A DNA stretch of 31,957 nt from an uncultured Collinsella sp. (GTDB lineage: Bacteria > Actinomycetota > Coriobacteriia > Coriobacteriales > Coriobacteriaceae), in contig URIA01000025.1 in NCBI GenBank assembly GCA_900547765.1, positions 1 to 31,957 on the forward strand, read 5' to 3'. Shown in pieces: positions 24,084-30,189 of the stretch (position 1 is the first letter of the stretch; each line of letters starts with the position of its first letter). The notes under the pieces were generated by a model. The model did no database searches. It saw only the letters and a list, made by a program, of their open reading frames with translations, and was not told where the DNA came from. The position numbers and the translations under genes are program-made.

Positions 24084-24329
24084 TTAGCAGCGATATGCGG
24101 CAGCCAGGAGTGCTGTTCCAAGAAGGAAAAGCATTAAGGAAGCGGCTATCCAGTTGTTGTCGGCGGTCTTGGGGAGCGTCTCTGCGGTCGCAGTGGTGGC
24201 TCTTGGCTTGGAGGATGCGGGCAGCGAGTCTTGGTCATCGTGGTCTTGGTCGTTATGTTTGTCTTGGGCGACGTTGCCGTTAAGCTCCAGGTGGTCAGCA
24301 TCGGTCCAGGCCCAGCTGGTGTCCGACAC
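24084..24329 (-). pseudogene. Collapsed remnant of an LPXTG surface protein
   Basis: The frame reads SDTSWAWTDADHLELNGN, equivalent to WAWTDADHLELNGYA near the N-terminus of the two full copies at 26466 and 28759. It then passes through a short Asp/His/Gln-rich bridge straight into the C-terminal sorting region SSKPRATTATAETLPKTADNNW plus the hydrophobic anchor. About 240-280 residues are missing, including the signal peptide and the repeat-rich body. The only start available is a GTG without a ribosome site, and the upstream frame runs into an intrinsic terminator. The sorting motif reads LPKTA instead of LPKTG. This is best read as an internally deleted third copy, not an expressed protein. 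Confidence 0.8.
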
Positions 24330-24365
24330 ACTGAGAGCCTGACCCCGGCTGTCAATCAGGAAAAG

Positions 24366-24400
24366 AAGGGACGCTTTGTGGCCTTCACATGGCGTCCCTT
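24366..24400 (-). terminator. Terminator of the type III toxin gene
   Basis: The arms AAGGGACGC (24366-24374) and GCGTCCCTT (24392-24400) are perfect complements around a 17-base loop. T-rich sequence follows on both strands, so it may act in both directions. It lies about 70 bases after the toxin stop codon. Confidence 0.8.
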
Positions 24401-24468
24401 CCTTTAATTCTCGTGTGAATATGATTTAAGCATACGGCGGAGCCTGAATCCACTATGCTCCAACTAGG

Positions 24469-24894
24469 CTACAAATCATAATTCTGCAACGTAGAATACT
24501 TGATAAGCGATTGATAGCGCGGATGTCCCGATCGAACAGCCCGCTTGAAAAGCTTGATATATTTTTCAAATCCCTTTTGAACTGCGAATTCATTTCCGCG
24601 GAGAGCTTCATATTCGTTCTGGCGCAAGTGTGGACGCACCTGTTGATCTATATATTCTGGCCTGTCTACAACAACGGCTTTCGAATAATCAATTCCGCAT
24701 TTGTTTTCGGCATCGGTAAAGAATGCGTGCCCATGGCGAATATGCGAGCGAAATGGTATGGCCCACGTATGTCCCTCGATTTCGACCAAAAAGACGATGT
24801 AAGGACGATTTTGCTTTTGTTCCATCTCTTTGAACGGCGGGTTTGGATGATCTTTGTAGAACGAGTTTGTCAAAAAGACGATTTTAGAATTCAT
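24469..24894 (-). CDS. Type III toxin-antitoxin endoribonuclease (ToxN/TenpN-like)
   Basis: The 141-residue product matches the ToxN/AbiQ superfamily in its TenpN/CptN-like form. It begins MNSKIVFLTNSFYKDH, then RPYIVFLVEIEGHTWAIPFRSHIRHGHAF (30-58), NKCGIDYSKAVVV (64-76), RQNEYEALRG (91-100), a FEKYIKLFKRA helix and YSTLQNY near the end. These are characteristic of toxins that cut RNA and are held in check by an RNA pseudoknot antitoxin. The start at 24894 follows a GAGG site; a longer frame to 24945 would run into the terminator. The context fits the family exactly: promoter, tandem RNA repeats, intrinsic terminator, toxin. Such modules act in plasmid or island stability and in phage abortive infection. 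Family membership is strong; subfamily is less certain. Confidence 0.9.
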   Translation of the reverse strand: MNSKIVFLTNSFYKDHPNPPFKEMEQKQNRPYIVFLVEIEGHTWAIPFRSHIRHGHAFFTDAENKCGIDYSKAVVVDRPEYIDQQVRPHLRQNEYEALRGNEFAVQKGFEKYIKLFKRAVRSGHPRYQSLIKYSTLQNYDL

Positions 24895-24904
24895 GCAGAC
24901 CCTC

Positions 24905-24945
24905 TGAAAAAGAAAATGCCTCCAACCCAAAGAGATTGAAGGCAT
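24905..24945 (-). terminator. Attenuating terminator between RNA antitoxin and toxin
   Basis: On the minus strand 24945-24934 pairs with 24928-24916 (about 12 bp with G-U pairs, loop of about five bases), followed by a long T-rich tract (24915-24907). It sits between the repeats and the toxin start. In type III systems such a terminator keeps antitoxin RNA in excess over toxin mRNA. Confidence 0.92.
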
Positions 24946-25044
24946 CTTCTCAGTGGGCTTTCTTTTGATTCCGTTGGTCGCGCCCTACGACCAAAATCTT
25001 CTCAGTGGGCTTTCTTTTGATTCCGTTGGTCGCGCCCTACGACC
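24944..25044 (-). ncRNA. Type III antitoxin RNA, two exact pseudoknot repeats
   Basis: Two identical 49-base units lie at 25044-24996 and 24992-24944 on the minus strand, joined by UUU, giving a 52-base period. Each unit begins GGUCG-UAGGGCG-CGACC, a 5-bp hairpin (in the first unit 25044-25040 with 25032-25028). Its loop GGGC (25037-25034) can pair with a downstream GCCC (25010-25007), making an H-type pseudoknot with an A-rich connecting strand. Tandem pseudoknots just upstream of a ToxN-family gene are the defining form of a type III antitoxin. Each unit would be released by toxin cleavage and bind one toxin. Exact cleavage sites cannot be read from sequence. Confidence 0.9.
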
Positions 25045-25057
25045 GATTTCTGATTCA

Positions 25058-25063
25058 AGTATA
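25058..25063 (-). promoter_or_regulatory. -10 box of the type III antitoxin-toxin promoter
   Basis: TATACT on the minus strand lies 13 bases before the first RNA repeat, so transcription would begin just ahead of it. No good -35 hexamer is visible at 16-18 bases. Confidence 0.55.
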
Positions 25064-25107
25064 CCCAAGTTATAAAGGAAATGAGTGAGATTTCGAAAAA
25101 TGAATGT

Positions 25108-25133
25108 GGCAGAATTAGGCAGAATTAGGCAGA
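25108..25133. repeat. 10-bp tandem repeat, 2.6 copies
   Basis: GGCAGAATTA is repeated at 25108-25117 and 25118-25127, with a partial third copy to 25133. It lies about 45 bases upstream of the -10 box of the type III module, so it could be a regulator site or a chance repeat. Confidence 0.7.
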
Positions 25134-25162
25134 GTCAAATAACGAATGCCTCGTGTTATTTC

Positions 25163-26026
25163 TTACCCTTCGTTCGGAAGCAGAAGCTTGGTATATATCT
25201 GGAAGACAGTAAGAAGAAATAGGTCTTCCATGGTCTCGATTCTCTCGCCATCGAAACCGCCGGGGCACCCGTAGTACCTATTGTTGGCCTCGTCACAAGA
25301 GCCGTAGGTTGCCGCGTAGAATGCAACGGTCGACGCGAACCGGCAGGCCTCTATCTCGGGGCTCGATTCGAAGCAATAAGCCTTTTCTAGACAGGATATA
25401 GGAGTGAGGGAAGCGTCCTGCGACTCAAAAGCCCTAGACAGAACTTCAATGATAAAGAGGTTGTACTCGGGAGTACGGCTATCGGAGATCGGACGGTATG
25501 CGTCCAGACACTTTGGAAGATTGCCAATTCGCACGGCCGGTATTTTCTCCCCTGCGTACCTGTCGAGGCTGCGTAGGACGTATTTCCCGTCGTCATAGAA
25601 AGCCGGTTCATCTTTAGGGAAACGATCGCGGAGGGCGGCTTCGACTGCGGCGATGCAACGGACGAACAGGTCATTCTCTTTCCTGACCCGCAAGTCAAGA
25701 TCACAGTATTTAAGAATCAGATTCTGCACCTCCGGCACAAGGCAGCAGAATTCCCAATACATCTTACGTGAATAATGGAAAAGATCATTGTACATGGCGG
25801 CGACAGCGCAAAGCGGAATTAAGCCTCTGTCTGTGTAATACTTCGAGATAAACTCGACCGCCTGCGCCTTATTCCCTTCGGCGTGTCTGCGTTCGTCTCT
25901 TTCGTCCTGGCGACGCTCGAATTCTTCCATGCGCTTACTCTGGCAATACTGTTTCATGCCAATGATGGCTATTACAAGTAAAGAGATAACCGCGCATATT
26001 AATTCAGCCCATTCGTTAAACTTCAC
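25163..26026 (-). CDS. Membrane-anchored hypothetical protein
   Basis: The 287-residue protein starts with GTG at 26026, with GGGAG 6 bases upstream. A single N-terminal transmembrane helix (WAELICAVISLLVIAIIG, about 6-23) is followed by a charged, probably coiled-coil stretch (KRMEEFERRQDERDERRH). A cytoplasmic-looking alpha-helical domain with FISKYYTDRGLIPLCAVAAMYN and LVPEVQNLILKYCDLDL comes next. It has many cysteines (about 14). I recognise no enzyme motif. It reads towards the type III module, ending about 100 bases before that module's promoter. A helper or defence role cannot be shown. Its GC content and codon use are lower than the housekeeping block. Confidence 0.75.
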   Translation of the reverse strand: MKFNEWAELICAVISLLVIAIIGMKQYCQSKRMEEFERRQDERDERRHAEGNKAQAVEFISKYYTDRGLIPLCAVAAMYNDLFHYSRKMYWEFCCLVPEVQNLILKYCDLDLRVRKENDLFVRCIAAVEAALRDRFPKDEPAFYDDGKYVLRSLDRYAGEKIPAVRIGNLPKCLDAYRPISDSRTPEYNLFIIEVLSRAFESQDASLTPISCLEKAYCFESSPEIEACRFASTVAFYAATYGSCDEANNRYYGCPGGFDGERIETMEDLFLLTVFQIYTKLLLPNEG

Positions 26027-26465
26027 AAGATGCTCCCAGAATACTTAATGATGTTGCAATTCTATATACCAAGCAATTCTACGCATGGGACGTAGACTTT
26101 GACTGCATCAGCCGGGTATACGCAAAAGAGGGGTTATACCATACTGCTCGCACTAAAAATGAACTCAGCGAATTTAAATCCGCCTTGTGCCCGACCATGA
26201 TCGCCGTATTGCGGAGCTCCGTGTACTGCCGATATTGTGCTTGGGCACCGGAGCCTACATAGGTCCCGGTGCCCTTATTGTTGCTTGTGGTCTGCCCCAC
26301 TTTATTGTTAATTCTTTTCTCGCGTATATTATCCCGGGTCTCGTTGTCACGATTCGGCCCATGGCTGCGTCCGTATGGCCTCTGCCTTCGATAATTGGAC
26401 GCCTATACGCAAACAAACAAATAGCTATCCTTGTGGATGTCCCTTTCTTCCAAAAGGCAGCTATC
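26027..26465. other. Intergenic region with a strong hairpin and no firm gene
   Basis: A GTG-started 100-codon plus-strand frame (26187-26489) and a 73-codon minus-strand frame (26079-26300) cross here. Neither has a ribosome site, and both are likely chance. The hairpin at 26243-26274 is the only clear structure. Confidence 0.5.
26243..26274. repeat. Long GC-rich hairpin
   Basis: GGGCACCGG (26243-26251) pairs with CCGGTGCCC (26266-26274). The inside has a further CCTA/TAGG stem, giving about 13 pairs in 32 bases. For minus-strand transcripts of the surface protein gene at 26466 it lies about 190 bases beyond the stop codon, so it may be its terminator although the T-run is weak. A mobile palindromic repeat is the alternative. 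Confidence 0.75.
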
Positions 26466-27521
26466 TCAATAGCGACATGCGGCAGCTAGAAGCACTGCAC
26501 CAAGCAGGAAACGCATCACGGAAGCGGGGGTCCAGCAGTTGTCGCCGGTCTTGGGGAGCGTCGCAGTGGTCGCGGTGGCGGCCTTGGGCCTGGAGGACGT
26601 GGACACCGTGGTCTTGGCTACTGTCGTTGTTGTCTTGGTTGTCGCGGCCGCGGGCTTCGGCGCGGGATTTGCCTTGGGCCCCGTGGTGGGCTCTCCGGCA
26701 GCGGGGTTAGCATCGGTGGGAGACTTGTCCGCGCTATCGCCGGGCACGTCGTCTCCATCGGTCTCCCCCACCGGAGGTGTGGCCGCATCGGGCTCAACCA
26801 CCACATGCGGTGCCACAGCATCGGAGGCATCCACCACGCCGCTAGCACCAAAAGCCCCACCGGCAGGCATCACAAGCCGCGCGGACACAAGCGACCCGCC
26901 CGTGCACGCAACACCGCCGTCGGCACCGGTCGCATCGAGCCACGAGGCGTCGACGGAAAGCCGATAGCCGGCTGCACCATCGCCAAGGCCCGCATCCTGC
27001 AGATACACGCCGTAGGCGCGCACGCCCGCTCCGGACCCGGCGCCCGCGGCAACGACGCGCCCGCCGCCGCGCACGGCCATGTTGCCGGCGATCACGCCGG
27101 CAACCGCCTCGTCCGTAATATCGGCCCCGTCCGCCCGGGCATCGACGGTGCAGCCGTCCACCGCGAGCGCCTGCGACACGTGGATCCCGCACTGCGAGCC
27201 CGTCGCCGTCAGGGTCCCGGTACCTCGAAGCGTCAAGTTGCCCCATACCCCCATGCCGCACAGCGTGATGTCCGCATCGGGCGCATGCGACTCCGTCACG
27301 GAGTTCTGCCCGGCAAGCGTCAGCACCAGGTCGCCCTCGGCGCCGATGGCCTCGCCCGCGTAGCCGTCGAGCTCAAGGTGGTCGGCATCGGTCCAGGCCC
27401 AGCCGGAGCCCGACACGCCCGGCTCGCAGTACGTCGCGCCCGCGATGATGAGGCTCTCCGCGCCCGCGGCATAAGAAGGCCCGCCTAGCAAAACGCATAG
27501 GCAGGCCATGGCGGTAAACAT
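26466..27521 (-). CDS. LPXTG-anchored surface protein, copy A
   Basis: The 351-residue product has a signal peptide (MFTAMACLCVLLGGPSYAAGA). A repeat-rich body (about 20-245) contains short beta-type repeats such as GNLTLRGTGTLTATGSQ and GNMAVRGGGRVVAAGAG, which suggests a right-handed beta-helix-like fold. A Pro/Thr/Ala/Lys-rich wall-spanning stalk follows, then LPKTGDN, a hydrophobic helix and a very short RY tail. It would be anchored to the cell wall by a sortase, which is not in the window. The start at 27521 has AAGGGA 7 bases upstream; an upstream extension to 27611 lacks signal-peptide character. The body is almost identical to copy B at 28759. Ligand and function are unknown; an adhesin is a guess. 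Confidence 0.85.
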   Translation of the reverse strand: MFTAMACLCVLLGGPSYAAGAESLIIAGATYCEPGVSGSGWAWTDADHLELDGYAGEAIGAEGDLVLTLAGQNSVTESHAPDADITLCGMGVWGNLTLRGTGTLTATGSQCGIHVSQALAVDGCTVDARADGADITDEAVAGVIAGNMAVRGGGRVVAAGAGSGAGVRAYGVYLQDAGLGDGAAGYRLSVDASWLDATGADGGVACTGGSLVSARLVMPAGGAFGASGVVDASDAVAPHVVVEPDAATPPVGETDGDDVPGDSADKSPTDANPAAGEPTTGPKANPAPKPAAATTKTTTTVAKTTVSTSSRPKAATATTATLPKTGDNCWTPASVMRFLLGAVLLAAACRY

Positions 27522-27997
27522 CTTGCAGTCCCTTTTAATGAGAAGGCAAATCGCTATAACCGAGTTTGTCCGAACATCGCGTAAGGCATGAGTCAGGTCG
27601 AAGGTGTTCATTGAGACGACAGGGACAGAGATGCCTTAATAGGTCGTCTCGATCTGGGCGAATCCCTCGTACCTAGGATCGACGCACCTCGATAGAGAAC
27701 GCGGGGGCGCAGTTTGCCGCATTCCGCTCATCGACAGTGTTGGGCCATCGCTTTAAGGAACCTGTCGATGAAAAGGAAGAGTCTGGTAGCGTATGGCCAC
27801 ACGCAGGATCTACCGGCGAGCACATTGCGCAACCTTTTGCAGAGCAAACCGCTGCCAGGGCCTGGTTTGGAGACGATATTCCAGCCTAGGATGGGAGGCA
27901 ATCATCATTGCGCAGCTAAATCTCCAACAATGTTGAACAAATAGGATGTCATTTGCTTGAAATCCAGATAGCTTTGGTGGTGTCGATATTAAGGGAG
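27522..27997. other. Intergenic region with a possible coding relic
   Basis: An 8-bp inverted repeat, GAGACGAC/GTCGTCTC, lies at 27613-27620 and 27643-27650. Plus-strand frames near 27690-27890 include an ATG-less stretch, RFKEPVDEKEESGSVW to AARAWFGDDIPA, that looks protein-like but has no start or known relative. A 76-codon plus-strand frame at 27714-27944 has no ribosome site. I call no gene. Confidence 0.4.
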
Positions 27998-28297
27998 CTA
28001 TCGGAACAGCTCATCATGGCTGCCGGTGCGTTCAAAGAAAGCTACCTCTTCGTTTGATGACCATATGACAAGCCAGTCGCCAGAGTTTGCTACGTGACAT
28101 TCGTTTCGCCCTGCCCAGTTGCCGCTTAGCCGGTGCATATTATGACGTCGTTTTAATATGTCCATTGACTCGGGTGTATTCTGTAGCACCAGGTCAATTA
28201 GCTTTTGAAGCTCGGATAGATCCCATTTACGGTGCCTTGCTTTTTTCTTTAAATCGCGGGAGAAGGCTGCAGAGAACTCTGCGGTTAACGTGCTCAT
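27998..28297 (-). CDS. yafQ: YafQ-family mRNA interferase toxin
   Basis: The 99-residue protein has a RelE/YafQ fold. A basic helix AFSRDLKKKARHRKWDLSELQKLI is followed by HRLSGNWAGRNECHVANSGDWLVIWSSNEEVAFFERTGSHDELF. The GNWAGRNECHV segment, the DWL strand and the C-terminal R-TGSHDELF are typical of YafQ toxins. These cut mRNA in the ribosomal A site with conserved His, Asp and Phe residues. The start overlaps the antitoxin stop codon by 4 bases (ATGA, 28294-28297), the standard coupled arrangement. The toxin looks intact. Confidence 0.93.
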   Translation of the reverse strand: MSTLTAEFSAAFSRDLKKKARHRKWDLSELQKLIDLVLQNTPESMDILKRRHNMHRLSGNWAGRNECHVANSGDWLVIWSSNEEVAFFERTGSHDELFR

Positions 28298-28569
28298 TGT
28301 GCCATCGCCGCAGCGATAAGATCGGCGCCATTGCCAAAACGTCCTTTTTTGCCAGATGCAAGAAACGCGTCCCCCTCGCGAATGGCCTCAAGGCTTTCGG
28401 CATTGGGCTCCTCAGGGGCAAAAGTCAACGGGATGCGATGGGTGTTGACCATTTGCTTGAAGAATGCGCGCGTCACGGACGACAAATCAAGTCCATAGTA
28501 ATCAGCCACTTCTGCTGCCTCGCGTTTGAGGTCATCGTCAACCCTAATGGTTAATGTTGAGCTTGCCAT
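28294..28569 (-). CDS. dinJ: DinJ/RelB-family antitoxin
   Basis: The 91-residue antitoxin starts MASSTLTIRVDDDLKREAAE at 28569, with GGAGGG 7 bases upstream. The N-terminal ribbon-helix-helix (about 4-48, VDDDLKREA...GLDLSSVTRAFFKQMV) binds DNA and represses the operon. The C-terminal part (about 50-91) would wrap and neutralise YafQ. IPLTFAPEEPNAESLEAI is typical of the family. An extension to 28620 lacks a ribosome site. The pair lies between two near-identical surface protein genes. Confidence 0.93.
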   Translation of the reverse strand: MASSTLTIRVDDDLKREAAEVADYYGLDLSSVTRAFFKQMVNTHRIPLTFAPEEPNAESLEAIREGDAFLASGKKGRFGNGADLIAAAMAQ

Positions 28570-28602
28570 TTTTGGACCCTCCAATCGTGTGAGTGCAACC
28601 TT

Positions 28603-28640
28603 AGTATAACGCACATACACTAGTAGATTATGTAATTACA
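28603..28640 (-). promoter_or_regulatory. Promoter/operator region of dinJ-yafQ
   Basis: On the minus strand a TATACT box (28608-28603) lies 33 bases upstream of the dinJ start. A perfect 10-base palindrome TGTAATTACA (28631-28640) and an ACTAGT palindrome lie just upstream, where the -35 region would be. These are candidate operators for autoregulation by DinJ. The -35 itself is poor. Confidence 0.5.
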
Positions 28641-28694
28641 ATCAATTAACTAAGCCTTTTAGTGGTACGGCACCTCATACATTGCATGCAGTAA

Positions 28695-28729
28695 AAAGGC
28701 AACGCTCCCTTTCGGAAAGCGTTGCCTTT
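28695..28729 (-). terminator. Terminator of surface protein copy B
   Basis: AAAGGCAACGCT (28695-28706) and AGCGTTGCCTTT (28718-28729) are perfect 12-base arms around an 11-base loop, with a T-run on the minus strand. It lies 30 bases past the stop codon of copy B and may work in both directions. Confidence 0.92.
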
Positions 28730-28758
28730 AAAGCTTCTACAGGGCTCTTGTATTGCAG

Positions 28759-29871
28759 CTAGGTATGCCGCACGCCCCAACAGCGATATGCGGCACCTAG
28801 AAGCCCCAGTCCCAACAGGAGTAGCGTAAAGGACGCGGCAATCCAGCTGCTGTCGCCGGTCTTGGGGAGAGACGACGTCGTTGTCGTAGCAGGCTTGGGC
28901 TTGGGGACTTTGGCGGCCGTGGTCTTGGTTACTGTCGTTGTTGTCTTGGTTGTCGTGGCCGCGGGTTTCAGCGAGGGATTTGCCGTGGGTCCAGTGGTGG
29001 GCTCTCCAGCAGCGGGGCTAGCATCGGTGGGAGACTTGTTCGTGCTATCGCCCGGCACCTCGCCTCCGACGGTCTCCCCCGCCGGCGGCGTGGTCACATC
29101 GGGCTCAATCACTACATGCGCGGCCACGACCCCGCCGGCATCCACCACGCCGCTGGCACCAAAGGTCCCATCGGCAGGCGTCACAAACCGCGCGGTCACA
29201 AGCGACCCGCCCGTGGACGCAACACCGCCGTCGGCACCGGTCGCATCGAGCCACGAGGCATCGACGGAAAGCCGACAGCCGGCCGCACCAGCGCCAAGGC
29301 CCGCATCCTGCAGATAAACGCCGTAAGCACGCACGCCCGCTCCGGACCCGGCGCCCGCGGCAACGACGCGTCCGCCGCCGCGCACGGCCATGTTGCCGGC
29401 GATCACGCCGGCAACCGCCTCGTCCGTAATATCGGCCCCGTCCGCCCGGGCATCGACGGTGCAGCCGTCCACCACGAGCGCCTGCGAAACGTGGATCCCG
29501 CACTGCGAGCCCGTCGCCGTCAGGGTCCCGGTACCGCGAAGCGTCAGGTTGCCCCACACCTCCATGCCGCATAGCGTGATGTCCGCATCGGGCGCATGTG
29601 ACTCCGTCACGGAGTTTTGCCCGGCAAGCGTCAGCACCAGGTCGCCGTCGGCGCCGATGGCCTCGCCCGCGTAGCCGTTAAGCTCAAGGTGGTCGGCATC
29701 GGTCCAAGCCCAGCCGGGGCCCGACACGCCCGGCTCGTAGTACGTCGCGCCCGCGATGATGAGGCTCTCAGCGCCCGCGGCATAAGAAGGCCCGCCCAGT
29801 AAAAAGCATAGGCAGGCCATGGCAGCGATCGCAATGTGATGACGGCTGGTGTGGGACTCGGCAGCAAACAT
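28759..29871 (-). CDS. LPXTG-anchored surface protein, copy B
   Basis: The 370-residue protein has the same layout as copy A: a signal peptide with MACLCFLLGGPSYAAGA, the beta-repeat body, a Thr/Pro/Lys stalk, LPKTGDSSW, a membrane helix and a short tail ending in YRCWGVRHT. Over the first 250 or so mature residues it differs from copy A at only scattered positions (for example EPGVSGPGW against EPGVSGSGW). The stalk and anchor differ more. I place the start at 29871 (MFAAESH), with GGAG 7 bases upstream; an earlier frame start at 29934 is less likely. Equivalent positions in the two genes are about 2,311 bases apart. As with copy A, no ligand is known. Confidence 0.85.
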   Translation of the reverse strand: MFAAESHTSRHHIAIAAMACLCFLLGGPSYAAGAESLIIAGATYYEPGVSGPGWAWTDADHLELNGYAGEAIGADGDLVLTLAGQNSVTESHAPDADITLCGMEVWGNLTLRGTGTLTATGSQCGIHVSQALVVDGCTVDARADGADITDEAVAGVIAGNMAVRGGGRVVAAGAGSGAGVRAYGVYLQDAGLGAGAAGCRLSVDASWLDATGADGGVASTGGSLVTARFVTPADGTFGASGVVDAGGVVAAHVVIEPDVTTPPAGETVGGEVPGDSTNKSPTDASPAAGEPTTGPTANPSLKPAATTTKTTTTVTKTTAAKVPKPKPATTTTSSLPKTGDSSWIAASFTLLLLGLGLLGAAYRCWGVRHT

Positions 29872-30189
29872 ACCCGCTCCGATCTTCGCGGGAGCCAATA
29901 GAATATGCACCAGAAAATGCCCTGGTGGCAGCACTTATTAGTTTAGCGAGATCGATGCAGGAGCAAAGAGAAATCGCGTGGGCAACTCCCACAATTAGGT
30001 GTAAATCGTTTTGCCAGTCGGTGAAAGGAAGAATCGGCTTACAACCTCCGTTTCGATTCTTCAAAAGCGCAGGTAGCATCCTTCAAATTGACAGCATGAT
30101 ACTCCGAAGTGAATCTGAACTTGCGTCAAGACATCTCAAGCAATCTGAATTTCGTAATGTAGATGCGATGCAATAAGAACATATATTCG
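29872..30189. other. Intergenic region without a recognised feature
   Basis: These 318 bases lie between the AAA+ ATPase gene and surface protein copy B. Short frames on both strands have no ribosome sites or protein-like composition, and no clear hairpin is seen. Confidence 0.5.

Noticed and set aside
24944..25044. CRISPR array
   Set aside because: Only two units, with a 3-base linker instead of spacers. Each unit folds as a pseudoknot and lies upstream of a ToxN-like gene, so it is an RNA antitoxin.
26079..26300. 73-codon minus-strand frame upstream of surface protein copy A's 3' region
   Set aside because: It starts with GTG, has no ribosome site and its reading is dominated by the hairpin at 26243-26274.
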